A stretch of 64,000 nt of DNA from HGM04593 sp045634305 (lineage in GTDB: Bacteria; Bacteroidota; Bacteroidia; Bacteroidales; Bacteroidaceae), in NCBI GenBank assembly GCA_045634305.1, contig JAZQZZ010000026.1, positions 1-64,000 of the forward strand, written 5' to 3'. The translations under genes were made by a program, and so were the position numbers. This document shows, one piece after another, positions 26,160 to 34,197 of the stretch (its first letter is position 1; each line of letters opens with the position of its first letter). The notes below the pieces were generated by a model. That model was not told the origin of the DNA. It worked only from the letters and a program-made list of their open reading frames with translations, and searched no databases.

Positions 26160-27362
26160 TTACAATTCTCTCAATATCTGTGCATTGGCGCGGTCAACTA
26201 CTGTTGTGTCGAGCGATGCAAGGTAGATTTGTGTTGTCATTTCGCTGTCGTGGCCCATGCCTTCGCTTATTACGGATATAGGAATGTTCTTGCTCTTTGC
26301 TGCGCTTGCCCAGGAGTGGCGGGCAACGTACATGGTGAGTTGGACAGGTATGGCAGCGAGGGCGGCTATCTTCTTCAGGGAGTTGTTTACACGGTGCAGC
26401 ATTGTCTGGTATTGGGCGCGATCGGCGTTGCCGGGCGCGGTGATTATTGGCAAGAGGTATGGGCTGTCGGCCGGTGTGCTGTATTTCTTCACAATTTCCT
26501 GCATGCATTTTTCCCAACGGATTAAGAGTTGCTGCCCGGTCTTGCGGCGACGGTAGGTTAGCACGCCGTTTGCAAGGTCGCGTTTCCTCAGATATGCTAT
26601 GTCGATGAATGACATTCCGCGGGTGTAGAACGAGAAAAGGAACATGTCGCGGGCAAACTCCAACGATGGTTGCATGGTGAGGTCGAGGTTCTTTATCTGC
26701 TTTATTGCCTTCAAAGGGATTGCGCGTTTGATGGTCTTGTCGACACCTGTGTATACTTGCTTGAATGGGTTGCGGTTTACCGTCACTCCCTTTTCAACGG
26801 CACGGTTATAGACAGCGCGGAGTATGCGCATATAGAACGATGTACTGTTTCTTGCAAGGCCTTTTCCACGCAGATGTGCCTCGTAGGTGAGCATCATATC
26901 GGCATCAATCTCTTCAACAGGTATATCCTTTCCATCGCGAAACTGCATGAAACTGCGCAGTGTTGCGTGGTAGGTCTCGGATGTACGCTGTTTGCCCAGC
27001 TGTTGCAACCGGGCAATGATGCCTTGCATAAAGTTGAAGAGTGAATACTCCTTTGCCGACTGCTTGAATGTAGCGATGATGTCGTCGGCTGTATATCTCT
27101 GTTGGCGGTTTTCGAGTTGGTTTACTATGGAATGTAACAGTTTAAGGTCCCAATCAATGCGCTCGCCTGTTGTTTTGAGATAGTTGCGACGCTCGCTGTC
27201 GCAGCCTGCGGTTTGGATGGATTTGCCATCCCACTCGTTTGAAAAGATATGGTAGTCGGTTGTCAACTGACGCACTACGCGGTTGTGGATTATCTGAAAA
27301 TAGATTACTCCCTGCTTGGCATCCACGATCGATGCCCTGAACATTGCTTTTACAGTTGCCAT
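26160..27362 (-). CDS. Tyrosine recombinase / phage integrase family (Bacteroidales type), 400 aa
   Basis: The start MATVKAMFRASIV is chosen over an upstream Met because it matches the usual arm-binding N-terminus of these integrases. Domains: arm-type DNA-binding (about 1-85), SAM-like core-binding (about 95-195), catalytic (about 210-400). The catalytic set is present: Arg in YTRGMSFIDIAYL, Lys in RRRKTGQQL, YVARHSWAS (Tyr in place of the first His, as is common in this group), GHDSEMTT, and the nucleophile Tyr in TQIYLASLD. It lies next to repeats suited to arm sites and probably mobilises the island that holds the restriction genes. Confidence 0.93.
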   Translation of the reverse strand: MATVKAMFRASIVDAKQGVIYFQIIHNRVVRQLTTDYHIFSNEWDGKSIQTAGCDSERRNYLKTTGERIDWDLKLLHSIVNQLENRQQRYTADDIIATFKQSAKEYSLFNFMQGIIARLQQLGKQRTSETYHATLRSFMQFRDGKDIPVEEIDADMMLTYEAHLRGKGLARNSTSFYMRILRAVYNRAVEKGVTVNRNPFKQVYTGVDKTIKRAIPLKAIKQIKNLDLTMQPSLEFARDMFLFSFYTRGMSFIDIAYLRKRDLANGVLTYRRRKTGQQLLIRWEKCMQEIVKKYSTPADSPYLLPIITAPGNADRAQYQTMLHRVNNSLKKIAALAAIPVQLTMYVARHSWASAAKSKNIPISVISEGMGHDSEMTTQIYLASLDTTVVDRANAQILREL

Positions 27363-27423
27363 TTTTGTATATGTTTTTAATTTTCTACAAAAATGCACCT
27401 TGTTCAAGGGCTGGTGTTTGCTA

Positions 27424-27506
27424 TTTTGACAGAAAAGAATTGCCGGTTTAATTCAGGACAGAAGGACAAAAGAACATAAGGGCGCGATTTCTAAATTTTG
27501 ACAGAA
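27424..27506. repeat. Arm-site-like direct repeats upstream of the integrase
   Basis: ATTTTGACAGAA occurs exactly at 27423-27434 and 27495-27506, and a third GACAGAA lies at 27457-27463. Spaced direct repeats beside a tyrosine recombinase gene are typical of arm-type binding sites. The binding role is inference. Confidence 0.5.
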
Positions 27507-27743
27507 GTACATAAACCAACATCCGTTGGTTACAAAAGATTTTCATAGCGAGTCTCTATGCTTAGTATCGCATTGCCATTGTGAGGTTATGATTGGAAAT
27601 CACAGATTTCCTTTTAAAAAAGTATCAATCTATGACAATGGGAAAACGAGTTCTCACATTGAAATAGATTGATACTTTATGTCGTTGCATAGTTCCACTT
27701 GCAACATATAACCTCACAGCGGTAATTACTTATGTTCTTTTGT
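27466..27743. repeat. Nested inverted-repeat cluster (candidate attachment or structured site)
   Basis: The stretch is framed by a perfect 15-base inverted repeat, ACAAAAGAACATAAG at 27466-27480 and its complement at 27729-27743. Inside lie an 11-base inverted repeat (27580-27590 with 27708-27718) and four smaller hairpins: 27544-27560, 27595-27611 (seven-pair stem), 27619-27678 (15-pair stem) and 27684-27705. No protein-coding gene fits here. It sits between the integrase and atpG, so it may be the element's attachment site or a structured RNA. Confidence 0.6.
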
Positions 27744-27756
27744 TCTTATGTCTAAA

Positions 27757-28617
27757 CTACCTGTTTGCTTCGCTACCCGAGACAATGTCGAGCAGTTCGT
27801 TGGTGATGGCCTGCTGACGGCCTTTGTTGTATTCGAGTGTGAGCTGCGAAATCAAATCGGTTGCATTGTCTGTGGCCACCTGCATTGCAAGTACACGCGC
27901 GGCATGCTCGGCAACAACGGCATCGAGCAGTGCCGTGAACAACTGCACCTCAACAACCTTGGGCACAAGTGCGCCAAGCAACTCCTCGCTCCCGGGCTCT
28001 ACAATGTAGTCGGCTATGGACGCGGTTTCTTCAGCCGTTTCCAGCTCAACAGGCAGCAACACTTCATTTACAGGCTCTTGCTTTGCAGCAGATTTGAAGT
28101 GTGAGTGGACAACATCTACCCTGTCTATTGCGCCGCTGCGGAAACGTTCCATCAATTCGCGCGCAACTACAGCAATATCATTATATTTTGGTGCAGAGGA
28201 TTGCGGCATGAGTTCCTCGCGTGGCGTGTAGCCCAACTTGCGCACGGCATCGTGCATCTTTTTGCCTACAGTGTAGACCTCGACTTCGGTTTCTGATGCT
28301 TTGTAACCATCGAGCACGGCACGTACTCTGCCAATGACATTGGCATTGAATGTTCCGCATAGGCCGGTATCGGAAGCCACTGCTATGACAACAGCCTTTT
28401 TGCAGTCGCGCGCGGTTGCAAGTTCTGTTGTGAACCCGGTAGAAGAGGAAAGGAACGAGGCAAGCAGGCCATGGAGCCTGTCGCTGTAGTGCGACATGCC
28501 CTCTATGGCTGTCTGAGCACGGCGCAGTTTAGCCGCAGAGACAAGTTTCATTGCCGCTGTAATCTTCTGCGTGCTCTTTACGGACGCTATTCTGTCCCTT
28601 ACTTCTCTCAGGTTCAT
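27757..28617 (-). CDS. atpG: ATP synthase F1 subunit gamma
   Basis: The 286-residue central stalk protein turns inside the alpha-beta ring and couples proton flow to catalysis at the inner face of the membrane. The N-terminal MNLREVRDRIASVKSTQKITAAMKLVSAAKL and the C-terminal NKGRQQAITNELLDIVSG helices are diagnostic. It is the last gene of the operon. The integrase-linked repeat cluster begins 14 bases after its stop. There is a 160-base repeat-containing gap between it and atpA. Confidence 0.98.
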   Translation of the reverse strand: MNLREVRDRIASVKSTQKITAAMKLVSAAKLRRAQTAIEGMSHYSDRLHGLLASFLSSSTGFTTELATARDCKKAVVIAVASDTGLCGTFNANVIGRVRAVLDGYKASETEVEVYTVGKKMHDAVRKLGYTPREELMPQSSAPKYNDIAVVARELMERFRSGAIDRVDVVHSHFKSAAKQEPVNEVLLPVELETAEETASIADYIVEPGSEELLGALVPKVVEVQLFTALLDAVVAEHAARVLAMQVATDNATDLISQLTLEYNKGRQQAITNELLDIVSGSEANR

Positions 28618-28659
28618 TGTACTGTTTGTTTATAAATTTTCATACGTGGCAAGGAAAGA

Positions 28660-28762
28660 GTTCCCTCGTCGCTACGCTCTGTCGGGATGACATTATCGCG
28701 CTATGTTTCAATCTTCCTGCGCTACGCTATTGAGATACTTCGCTACGCTCAGTATGACACCT
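28660..28762. repeat. Dispersed intergenic repeat in the atpA-atpG gap
   Basis: GAGATACTTCGCTACGCTCAGTATGACA at 28732-28759 and a decayed inverse copy before it (CGCTACGCTCTGTCGGGATGACA) belong to a family also seen at 31977-32051, 41082-41146 and 46738-46862. Confidence 0.7.
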
Positions 28763-28777
28763 TAATATTGTCTGTTT

Positions 28778-30355
28778 TCACTTTATAGATGCAACCACGC
28801 CTGCGGCGGCATCGGTCATAAGTTTCTCAACTTCAGCATTCAATACTCCCGCAGAGAGCACGTCAAGCACACTCTCCTTGTAACTTGAACGCAGCACGTC
28901 GAGGAAAAGTTTCTCAAATTCGGGCACCTTGTCAACGGCAATGCCCTGCAACAGGTTCTTTGTTCCGCAATAAAGCAGTGCCACCTGTTCGCCCACAGGC
29001 ATTGGAGAGTATTGCGGCTGCACAAGCAGAGCATTTGTGCGGCGACCTCGCTCTATGACCATCATTGTAACGGCATCGACATCGGTACCGAACTTGGCAA
29101 AAGCCTCCAGTTCGCGATACTGTGCCTGGTCAATCTTCAATGTTCCCGCTACGCCTTTCATTGATTTTATCTGCGCATTGCCACCTACACGAGATACCGA
29201 TATGCCCACATTAACAGCCGGACGGAAACCACGGTTGAAGAGGTCGCTCTCAAGGTATATCTGTCCGTCGGTGATTGAGATTACGTTGGTGGGAATGTAT
29301 GCCGACACATCGCCCGCCTGTGTCTCGATAATGGGGAGCGCTGTGAGCGAGCCGCCACCCTTTACCTTGCCCACAAGGCTTGGCGGCAGGTCGTTCATCT
29401 GCTCGGCAACCTCCTGTTGGTTGATGATTCGTGCTGCACGCTCAAGCAAGCGAGAGTGGAGATAGAAGACATCGCCGGGATAGGCCTCGCGACCAGACGG
29501 GCGACGCAGGATCAGCGACACCTCGCGATAGGCAACAGCCTGCTTGGAGAGGTCGTCAAACACCACCAGTGCATGGCGGCCGGTATCGCGGAAATACTCG
29601 CCTATGGCAGCGCCCGCCATTGGAGCATAGTACTGCAGTGCTGCCGTGTCGGCAGCTGTGGCAGCAACAACAACGGTATAGTCCATTGCACCGTATGTGC
29701 GCAGGGTATTGACGATTGAAGCTACGGTAGAGCCTTTTTGGCCAATGGCAACATATATGCAATAGACAGGTTTGCCGGCCTCGTAGCCTGCGCGTTGGTT
29801 GAGAATGGTATCTATGGCAACGGCAGTCTTGCCTGTCTGGCGGTCGCCGATTATAAGTTCACGTTGGCCACGGCCGATGGGAATCATTGAATCGATGGAC
29901 TTCAAGCCGGTTTGCAACGGCTCGGTCACCGGCTGACGGAAAATCACGCCCGGTGCCTTGCGGTCGAGCGGCATCTCGCACTTCTCGCCCTCAATGTCGC
30001 CCTTGCCGTCGAGCGGTTCGCCAAGCGGGGTTATCACGCGGCCGAGCATAGCGTCACACACATCGATTGATGCGATGCGACGTGTGCGCCTCACGGTCAT
30101 GCCCTCCTTTATCTTGTCGGTAGGACCCAAAAGCACGGCACCGACATTGTCCTCCTCGAGGTTCATGACAATGGCCTTTATGCCGTTGTCGAACTCAAGC
30201 AGTTCCTCGGCCTCGGCATTGTACAGTCCGTATATGCGTACAACACCGTCGCTCACCTGGAGAACGGTTCCCACCTCCTCATATTCCATCTTGCTTTTCA
30301 AGCCCCTGAGCTGTTCAAGCAACACACTCGAAACCTCACTTGGTTTAATATTCAT
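28778..30355 (-). CDS. atpA: ATP synthase F1 subunit alpha
   Basis: The 525-residue protein forms the non-catalytic nucleotide-binding positions of the F1 hexamer. The P-loop reads GDRQTGKTAVAIDT (about 172-185), and the family signature PAVNVGISVSRVGG is present near 378-391. The N-terminal helix contacts the peripheral stalk. It lies 14 bases after atpH. Confidence 0.98.
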   Translation of the reverse strand: MNIKPSEVSSVLLEQLRGLKSKMEYEEVGTVLQVSDGVVRIYGLYNAEAEELLEFDNGIKAIVMNLEEDNVGAVLLGPTDKIKEGMTVRRTRRIASIDVCDAMLGRVITPLGEPLDGKGDIEGEKCEMPLDRKAPGVIFRQPVTEPLQTGLKSIDSMIPIGRGQRELIIGDRQTGKTAVAIDTILNQRAGYEAGKPVYCIYVAIGQKGSTVASIVNTLRTYGAMDYTVVVAATAADTAALQYYAPMAGAAIGEYFRDTGRHALVVFDDLSKQAVAYREVSLILRRPSGREAYPGDVFYLHSRLLERAARIINQQEVAEQMNDLPPSLVGKVKGGGSLTALPIIETQAGDVSAYIPTNVISITDGQIYLESDLFNRGFRPAVNVGISVSRVGGNAQIKSMKGVAGTLKIDQAQYRELEAFAKFGTDVDAVTMMVIERGRRTNALLVQPQYSPMPVGEQVALLYCGTKNLLQGIAVDKVPEFEKLFLDVLRSSYKESVLDVLSAGVLNAEVEKLMTDAAAGVVASIK

Positions 30356-30369
30356 AAGAATTGTTTGAA

Positions 30370-30915
30370 TTAGACCAGTTTCCTGTTTTGTTTTATAAAT
30401 TCCGTTTCAATATCGCGCAACCGGCGCCTGATACTTGCATCCAGGCGATGCGTCTCGGTTTCATAGATAAAGCCGCCTACTATATCTTCGTCGACAACGT
30501 TCTGCAGTTCAACCGTTGCACCACCGGGAGCAAATTCAGCAGCCACCCTATCGCAGAACTCCTCGCCTAAAGGCTCGGCTGTCGTGAAGCGCACGGCTAC
30601 GACATTCTTCGCCTTGCGATAGAGCGACACATAGCAATGGGCAATGAAGATGAGCAACGATTCGCGCTCCTCGTCAACAACAAGGCGCATGAAATCCTCG
30701 TACACCGGTGAAGCATTTACAGCCGAACAAAGCAACCTCACGCGCTCATCTTTCGACAGCGTGGGAGCGGCAAGCATTGCAGCAAGTTCCTTAACCTGTT
30801 GCAACGTAGCCATCAGCTGCAGCATGTTGCCGTATATTGCATCTTCCACGCCCTGCTCTTTTGAATAGGTGAAAAGAGCCTTGGCATAACGCATTGAAAC
30901 TACTCCGGTATTCAT
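30370..30915 (-). CDS. atpH: ATP synthase F1 subunit delta
   Basis: The 181-residue peripheral stalk protein links F1 to the b subunit. The start MNTGVVSMRYAKALFTYSKEQG and the late FRCTAE-like EFAPGGATVELQNVVDEDIVGGFIYE segment fit the family. It directly abuts atpF (no gap), so translation is probably coupled. Confidence 0.95.
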   Translation of the reverse strand: MNTGVVSMRYAKALFTYSKEQGVEDAIYGNMLQLMATLQQVKELAAMLAAPTLSKDERVRLLCSAVNASPVYEDFMRLVVDEERESLLIFIAHCYVSLYRKAKNVVAVRFTTAEPLGEEFCDRVAAEFAPGGATVELQNVVDEDIVGGFIYETETHRLDASIRRRLRDIETEFIKQNRKLV

Positions 30916-31428
30916 TTACTTTTCGTTTGCTTTCAGTTCACTCCTTGTCTCGTCGACAAGACTGTCGATATACTGTTGCTGGCGTTGCTCGCCTGTGAGT
31001 TCACGACGCAGCACCTTCTCGGCAACAGCAATCGCAACCTTTGCCGCCTCTTCGCGCACGGCATTCATTGCATCCTCGCGCTGCCGCTCAATCTCACGTT
31101 TGGCCTCGGCAATCATCTTCTCGGTTTCGGCATCGGCCTTTTCGCGCGCCTCCTTTATTATCTGCTCCCTGACGGCAGTGGCTTCGCGCAGAATCTCGAC
31201 CTGCTTTTGGCGTGCCTCTTCCAACAATCCGTTACACTGCTGCTCGATATCCGCAATCTTTTCATTGGCTTCCTTTGCTCCCTTGAGTGCATCGTCAATG
31301 TACTGCTTGCGGGCATCAATCATTGAAGTGATGATTGGGAAACCATACTTGTAGAGCACAAAGAACACCACTCCGAATGCCAAGAGCATCCAGAACAGCA
31401 GACCTGCATCGGGCAATAACAGTGACAT
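30916..31428 (-). CDS. atpF: ATP synthase F0 subunit b
   Basis: The 170-residue protein has one N-terminal membrane helix (LLFWMLLAFGVVFFVLYKYGF) and a long charged coiled coil (about 30-165), the standard layout of the stator b subunit. It starts 21 bases after atpE and abuts atpH. Confidence 0.96.
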   Translation of the reverse strand: MSLLLPDAGLLFWMLLAFGVVFFVLYKYGFPIITSMIDARKQYIDDALKGAKEANEKIADIEQQCNGLLEEARQKQVEILREATAVREQIIKEAREKADAETEKMIAEAKREIERQREDAMNAVREEAAKVAIAVAEKVLRRELTGEQRQQQYIDSLVDETRSELKANEK

Positions 31429-31449
31429 CCTCTATAGGGTTTTATAAGG

Positions 31450-31704
31450 TTACACAAAGAGCACCAGGAAGCACACCACGATGGCAAACATTGCCACACC
31501 CTCAATGAGGGCTGCTGCAAGAATCATACCCGAGCGGATGTCACCGGCAGCCTCGGGCTGACGTGCGATAGACTCGAGCGCTGTACAACCGATGCGGCTG
31601 ATACCCATTGCAGCAGCAAAAACAGCGGCAGCGGCAGCAAATGCAGCACCCAAATTTGCCAATGAAGCACCTGTGATGGCTTCAAGTAAAATAGTCATAA
31701 ACAT
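31450..31704 (-). CDS. atpE: ATP synthase F0 subunit c
   Basis: A two-helix proteolipid that forms the rotor ring. The polar loop ARQPEA and the ion-binding Glu in AALIEGVAMFA are present. The residue after the Glu is Gly rather than Ser/Thr, which points to proton rather than sodium use (inference). The start is uncertain: an upstream TTG gives 87 residues; ATG at 31704 or 31698 is more likely. A 372-base gap with repeats separates it from atpB, unusual within an F0 gene group. Confidence 0.93.
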   Translation of the reverse strand: MFMTILLEAITGASLANLGAAFAAAAAVFAAAMGISRIGCTALESIARQPEAAGDIRSGMILAAALIEGVAMFAIVVCFLVLFV

Positions 31705-31765
31705 AGTTTCCAATATTTAAAGGTTAATAATTATCTCATTCCTGGTCTCTGTCATTATATATTTA

Positions 31766-31973
31766 CAATGTCATTGGCTCGTTCATTTCTCAGCGACCCG
31801 CACGGCATGATTTTCATCCATGCTTCGTGCGACCAACCGCTAATGAACTCGCCGATAACAAAAATTTGCAATGTCATTGGCTCATTCATTTCTCAGCGAC
31901 CCGCACGGCATGATTTTCATCCATGCTTCGTGCGACCAACCGCTAATGAACTCGCCGATAACAAAACTTTAAG
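31766..31973. repeat. Two tandem copies of a 104-base repeat between atpB and atpE
   Basis: Bases 31766-31869 and 31870-31973 are nearly identical (differences such as CTCG/CTCA near the start). Each unit holds an imperfect hairpin (CGCACGGCATG with CATGCTTCGTGCG). No ORF of note is present. Confidence 0.9.
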
Positions 31974-31976
31974 TTT

Positions 31977-32051
31977 TGTCATTCTGAACGCAGTGAAGAA
32001 TCTCTTTATTCCGTCAATCAATAAAGATACTTCGCTCTGCTCAGCATGACA
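31977..32051. repeat. Dispersed intergenic repeat upstream side of atpE
   Basis: GTCATTCTGAACGCAGTGAAGAATCT and the inverse AGATACTTCGCTCTGCTCAGCATGAC face each other and could form a hairpin in the message. Same family as 28660-28762, 41082-41146 and 46738-46862. Confidence 0.7.
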
Positions 32052-32076
32052 AATGTCTATAGTTTTAATTCCATCA

Positions 32077-33153
32077 TCAATGCCCGTCCTTGCGGTGTTC
32101 GGGTTGCGAAAGACCTATGAACACCGACGAGAGCATTGTAAACACAAATGCCTGTATAAAGGCGACAAGCAGCTCCAGCACATTCATGAAAATGGTGAAG
32201 AATACCGACACCACAGTCATTGCACTGCCAATATACACGTTAACAGCCATTGTAACAAATATTATCGATACAAAGGCAAGCAGCGCCGTGTGCCCGGCAA
32301 GGATGTTCGCAAACAGACGTATTGTCAAGGCAAAAGGTTTCACCACCACTCCCACAAGTTCAATAACAGGCATCAGAGGTACAGGCACTTTCAGCCATGC
32401 CGGCACATCGGGCCAGAAAATCTCCTTATAATACTCCTTGTTGCCGAAGAGATTTACCGCCACAAATGTGCAAAGCGCAAGTGCAAGAGCAACGGAAATG
32501 TTGCCGGTCACGTTCGCACCTCCGGGGAAGATGGGCAGCAATCCCATAAGGTTTGTGAGGAATATCATAAAGAACACCGTGAGCAGGAAAGGAACATACT
32601 TTTTATATGTTCTGCCAACGTTAGGTTTTATCACACCCTCCACAATCATAATTATCACCATCTCCATAATACCTACGAAGCCACGTGGAGCTTCATCCGT
32701 GGGTTTGCGATTCCTGTACCAACGCGCCGTGCCAACAACAATGAGAATGAGCAGCAGCGATATGATGAACACTGATACAACGGTCTTTGTCAGCGAAAGG
32801 TCAATAATTGGGCGCTGTTCATTCCCATCGGCATCCAGTTCCACAATCTTGCCCTCGTAATTACCGTTTTGGGATATGCGGAAACCTTTATGCTCGGGAG
32901 CATGGTGGAAAACCGACGATGAGAACACCTCCCAACCTGTGCGCTGAGAATAGAGGATTATTGGAAGAGGCAATGTCACGTGTGTGTCGCCAATGGTGGT
33001 TATGTGCCACTCATAGGAGTCCTTCACGTGGTCGAAGATTATCTTCTTCACGTCGACAGCCTTTTCTTCGCCATCATGCGAAGCATCGGCTGCCGCAGCC
33101 CCACAGCAAGGCAACAGCATCAACAGTAACATTATGTACCTGAGCATCCTCAT
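32077..33153 (-). CDS. atpB: ATP synthase F0 subunit a
   Basis: The 358-residue membrane protein forms the proton half-channels. The essential Arg lies in FALTIRLFANILAGH (about 280). It is longer than the E. coli protein because of a signal-peptide-like start (MLLLMLLPCCGAAAA) and a periplasmic N-terminal domain of about 100 residues, as is usual in Bacteroidota. Its start overlaps the stop of the upstream small membrane gene by one base. Confidence 0.97.
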   Translation of the reverse strand: MRMLRYIMLLLMLLPCCGAAAADASHDGEEKAVDVKKIIFDHVKDSYEWHITTIGDTHVTLPLPIILYSQRTGWEVFSSSVFHHAPEHKGFRISQNGNYEGKIVELDADGNEQRPIIDLSLTKTVVSVFIISLLLILIVVGTARWYRNRKPTDEAPRGFVGIMEMVIIMIVEGVIKPNVGRTYKKYVPFLLTVFFMIFLTNLMGLLPIFPGGANVTGNISVALALALCTFVAVNLFGNKEYYKEIFWPDVPAWLKVPVPLMPVIELVGVVVKPFALTIRLFANILAGHTALLAFVSIIFVTMAVNVYIGSAMTVVSVFFTIFMNVLELLVAFIQAFVFTMLSSVFIGLSQPEHRKDGH

Positions 33154-33536
33154 CAGTTGTTCTTCATTACTTTTTTCTTTAAACGAAACACATACATATT
33201 CTCAACAACCATCATGGCAAAGTTGTAGATGATAAAAGTCACCAGCACCACAATTGCCTGTTCCTTATAAAAGAAACACAAGCCAAACAAAGCGGCAATC
33301 GAAAGCAACAGTTTCAACGATTTGAAAATCATGAACTGCTTGATGAACTGCTTTGCATCTGCCGGCTCTGACATAACAGCTACAGGTATTGCATAAAGCG
33401 CCAGGAAAAACAGCGGCACTGCAAGATGAGCCTTGCCCGCATAGCCTGGGAGCAGCAAACCAACCAACACCTCACCAGCCACAGCCAACAACAGCAGCAT
33501 GGCAACAAGTATAGTTATCGTCTTTATTTTGTCCAT
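33153..33536 (-). CDS. Small four-helix membrane protein in the atp operon (AtpI-like position)
   Basis: The start MDKIKTITILVAM is preferred over an upstream Met. The 127-residue product has four predicted membrane helices (about 5-25, 38-55, 72-90, 95-115). Its place between atpC and atpB matches the small AtpI/UncI-like or hypothetical protein in Bacteroidota atp operons, thought to help assemble the c-ring. Sequence alone does not prove the family. Confidence 0.7.
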   Translation of the reverse strand: MDKIKTITILVAMLLLLAVAGEVLVGLLLPGYAGKAHLAVPLFFLALYAIPVAVMSEPADAKQFIKQFMIFKSLKLLLSIAALFGLCFFYKEQAIVVLVTFIIYNFAMMVVENMYVFRLKKKVMKNN

Positions 33537-33554
33537 TCTGTATTTAATGTTCAA

Positions 33555-33923
33555 ACCTTTCAGTTCTCCGTTTTCAGTTTTCAGCTTTCAGCTTTAATCA
33601 CACTTCGTGTGCTTGAACCCCGGCTTTGAGGCGACTTTGTCGCACTCCTTTGGGGAGCTAAAGCTCCCGTCGTCGCAAACAACGCTCGTCCGCGTTGTCG
33701 CTGTAAAACGCGAAAGAGAGCTTTCCGTTTTCAGTTTTCAGCTTTAATCCCACTTCGTGTAATTGAACCCCGGCTGCATTCGCTGTAAAACGCGAAAGCG
33801 AGCTTTCCGTTTCGCTCATTGGCGCGGGCTTTCAGTTTTCAGCTTTCCGTTCTCACCTTTAACCGCACACATGCGGTTGAACCTTGGCTGCGCTCGTTGT
33901 AAAAACTCAAGTAAACTTGGTTT
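33555..33923. repeat. Repeat-filled gap between atpC and the AtpI-like gene
   Basis: 369 bases hold at least three copies of CTTTAATCNCACTTCGTGT...TTGAACCCCGGCT (from 33591, 33741, 33861), two copies of CGCTGTAAAACGCGAAAG (from 33700 and 33781) and several CAGTTTTCAGCTTTC units. The same modules occur at 12205-12330 and inside the portal gene at 13321. No gene is visible. Confidence 0.85.
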
Positions 33924-34193
33924 TCACTCGCTTGCGCAAGCTTTCACCTCAATTAGTGCCGTCACCTTGTTATTCCGCACCTCAACAAAGCCACCCATAA
34001 CATCCAGTTCATCACTTTTTTTGCCGTTCTTCCATTTGATTTTCCCGGCACATAGTGTCGAAACCAAAGGCGCATGGTTGTAGAGCACCGTAAAGGGAGC
34101 CTTTGCTCCGGGCAACATCACCCACTCCACCATGCCGGTGAAAAGCGGTTTCTCGGGCGAGACAATCTCCAGTTCAATCAACTCCTCTTCCAT
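33924..34193 (-). CDS. atpC: ATP synthase F1 subunit epsilon (short form)
   Basis: The 89-residue protein is only the N-terminal beta-sandwich (PGAKAPFTVLYNHAPLVSTL near 27-46) and lacks the C-terminal helical hairpin of about 45 residues that inhibits ATP hydrolysis in E. coli. Short epsilon proteins are usual in Bacteroidota. It follows atpD after 4 bases. Confidence 0.95.
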   Translation of the reverse strand: MEEELIELEIVSPEKPLFTGMVEWVMLPGAKAPFTVLYNHAPLVSTLCAGKIKWKNGKKSDELDVMGGFVEVRNNKVTALIEVKACASE

Positions 34194-34197
34194 GGCA

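Noticed and set aside
19765..27756. Search for direct repeats that would mark both ends of an integrated element
   Set aside because: No convincing copy of the atpG 3' end or of the integrase-side repeats was found by eye at the left side, so island borders are not called.
31766..31973. Tandem repeat as a possible CRISPR array
   Set aside because: There are only two 104-base copies in direct contact, with no spacers and no cas genes.
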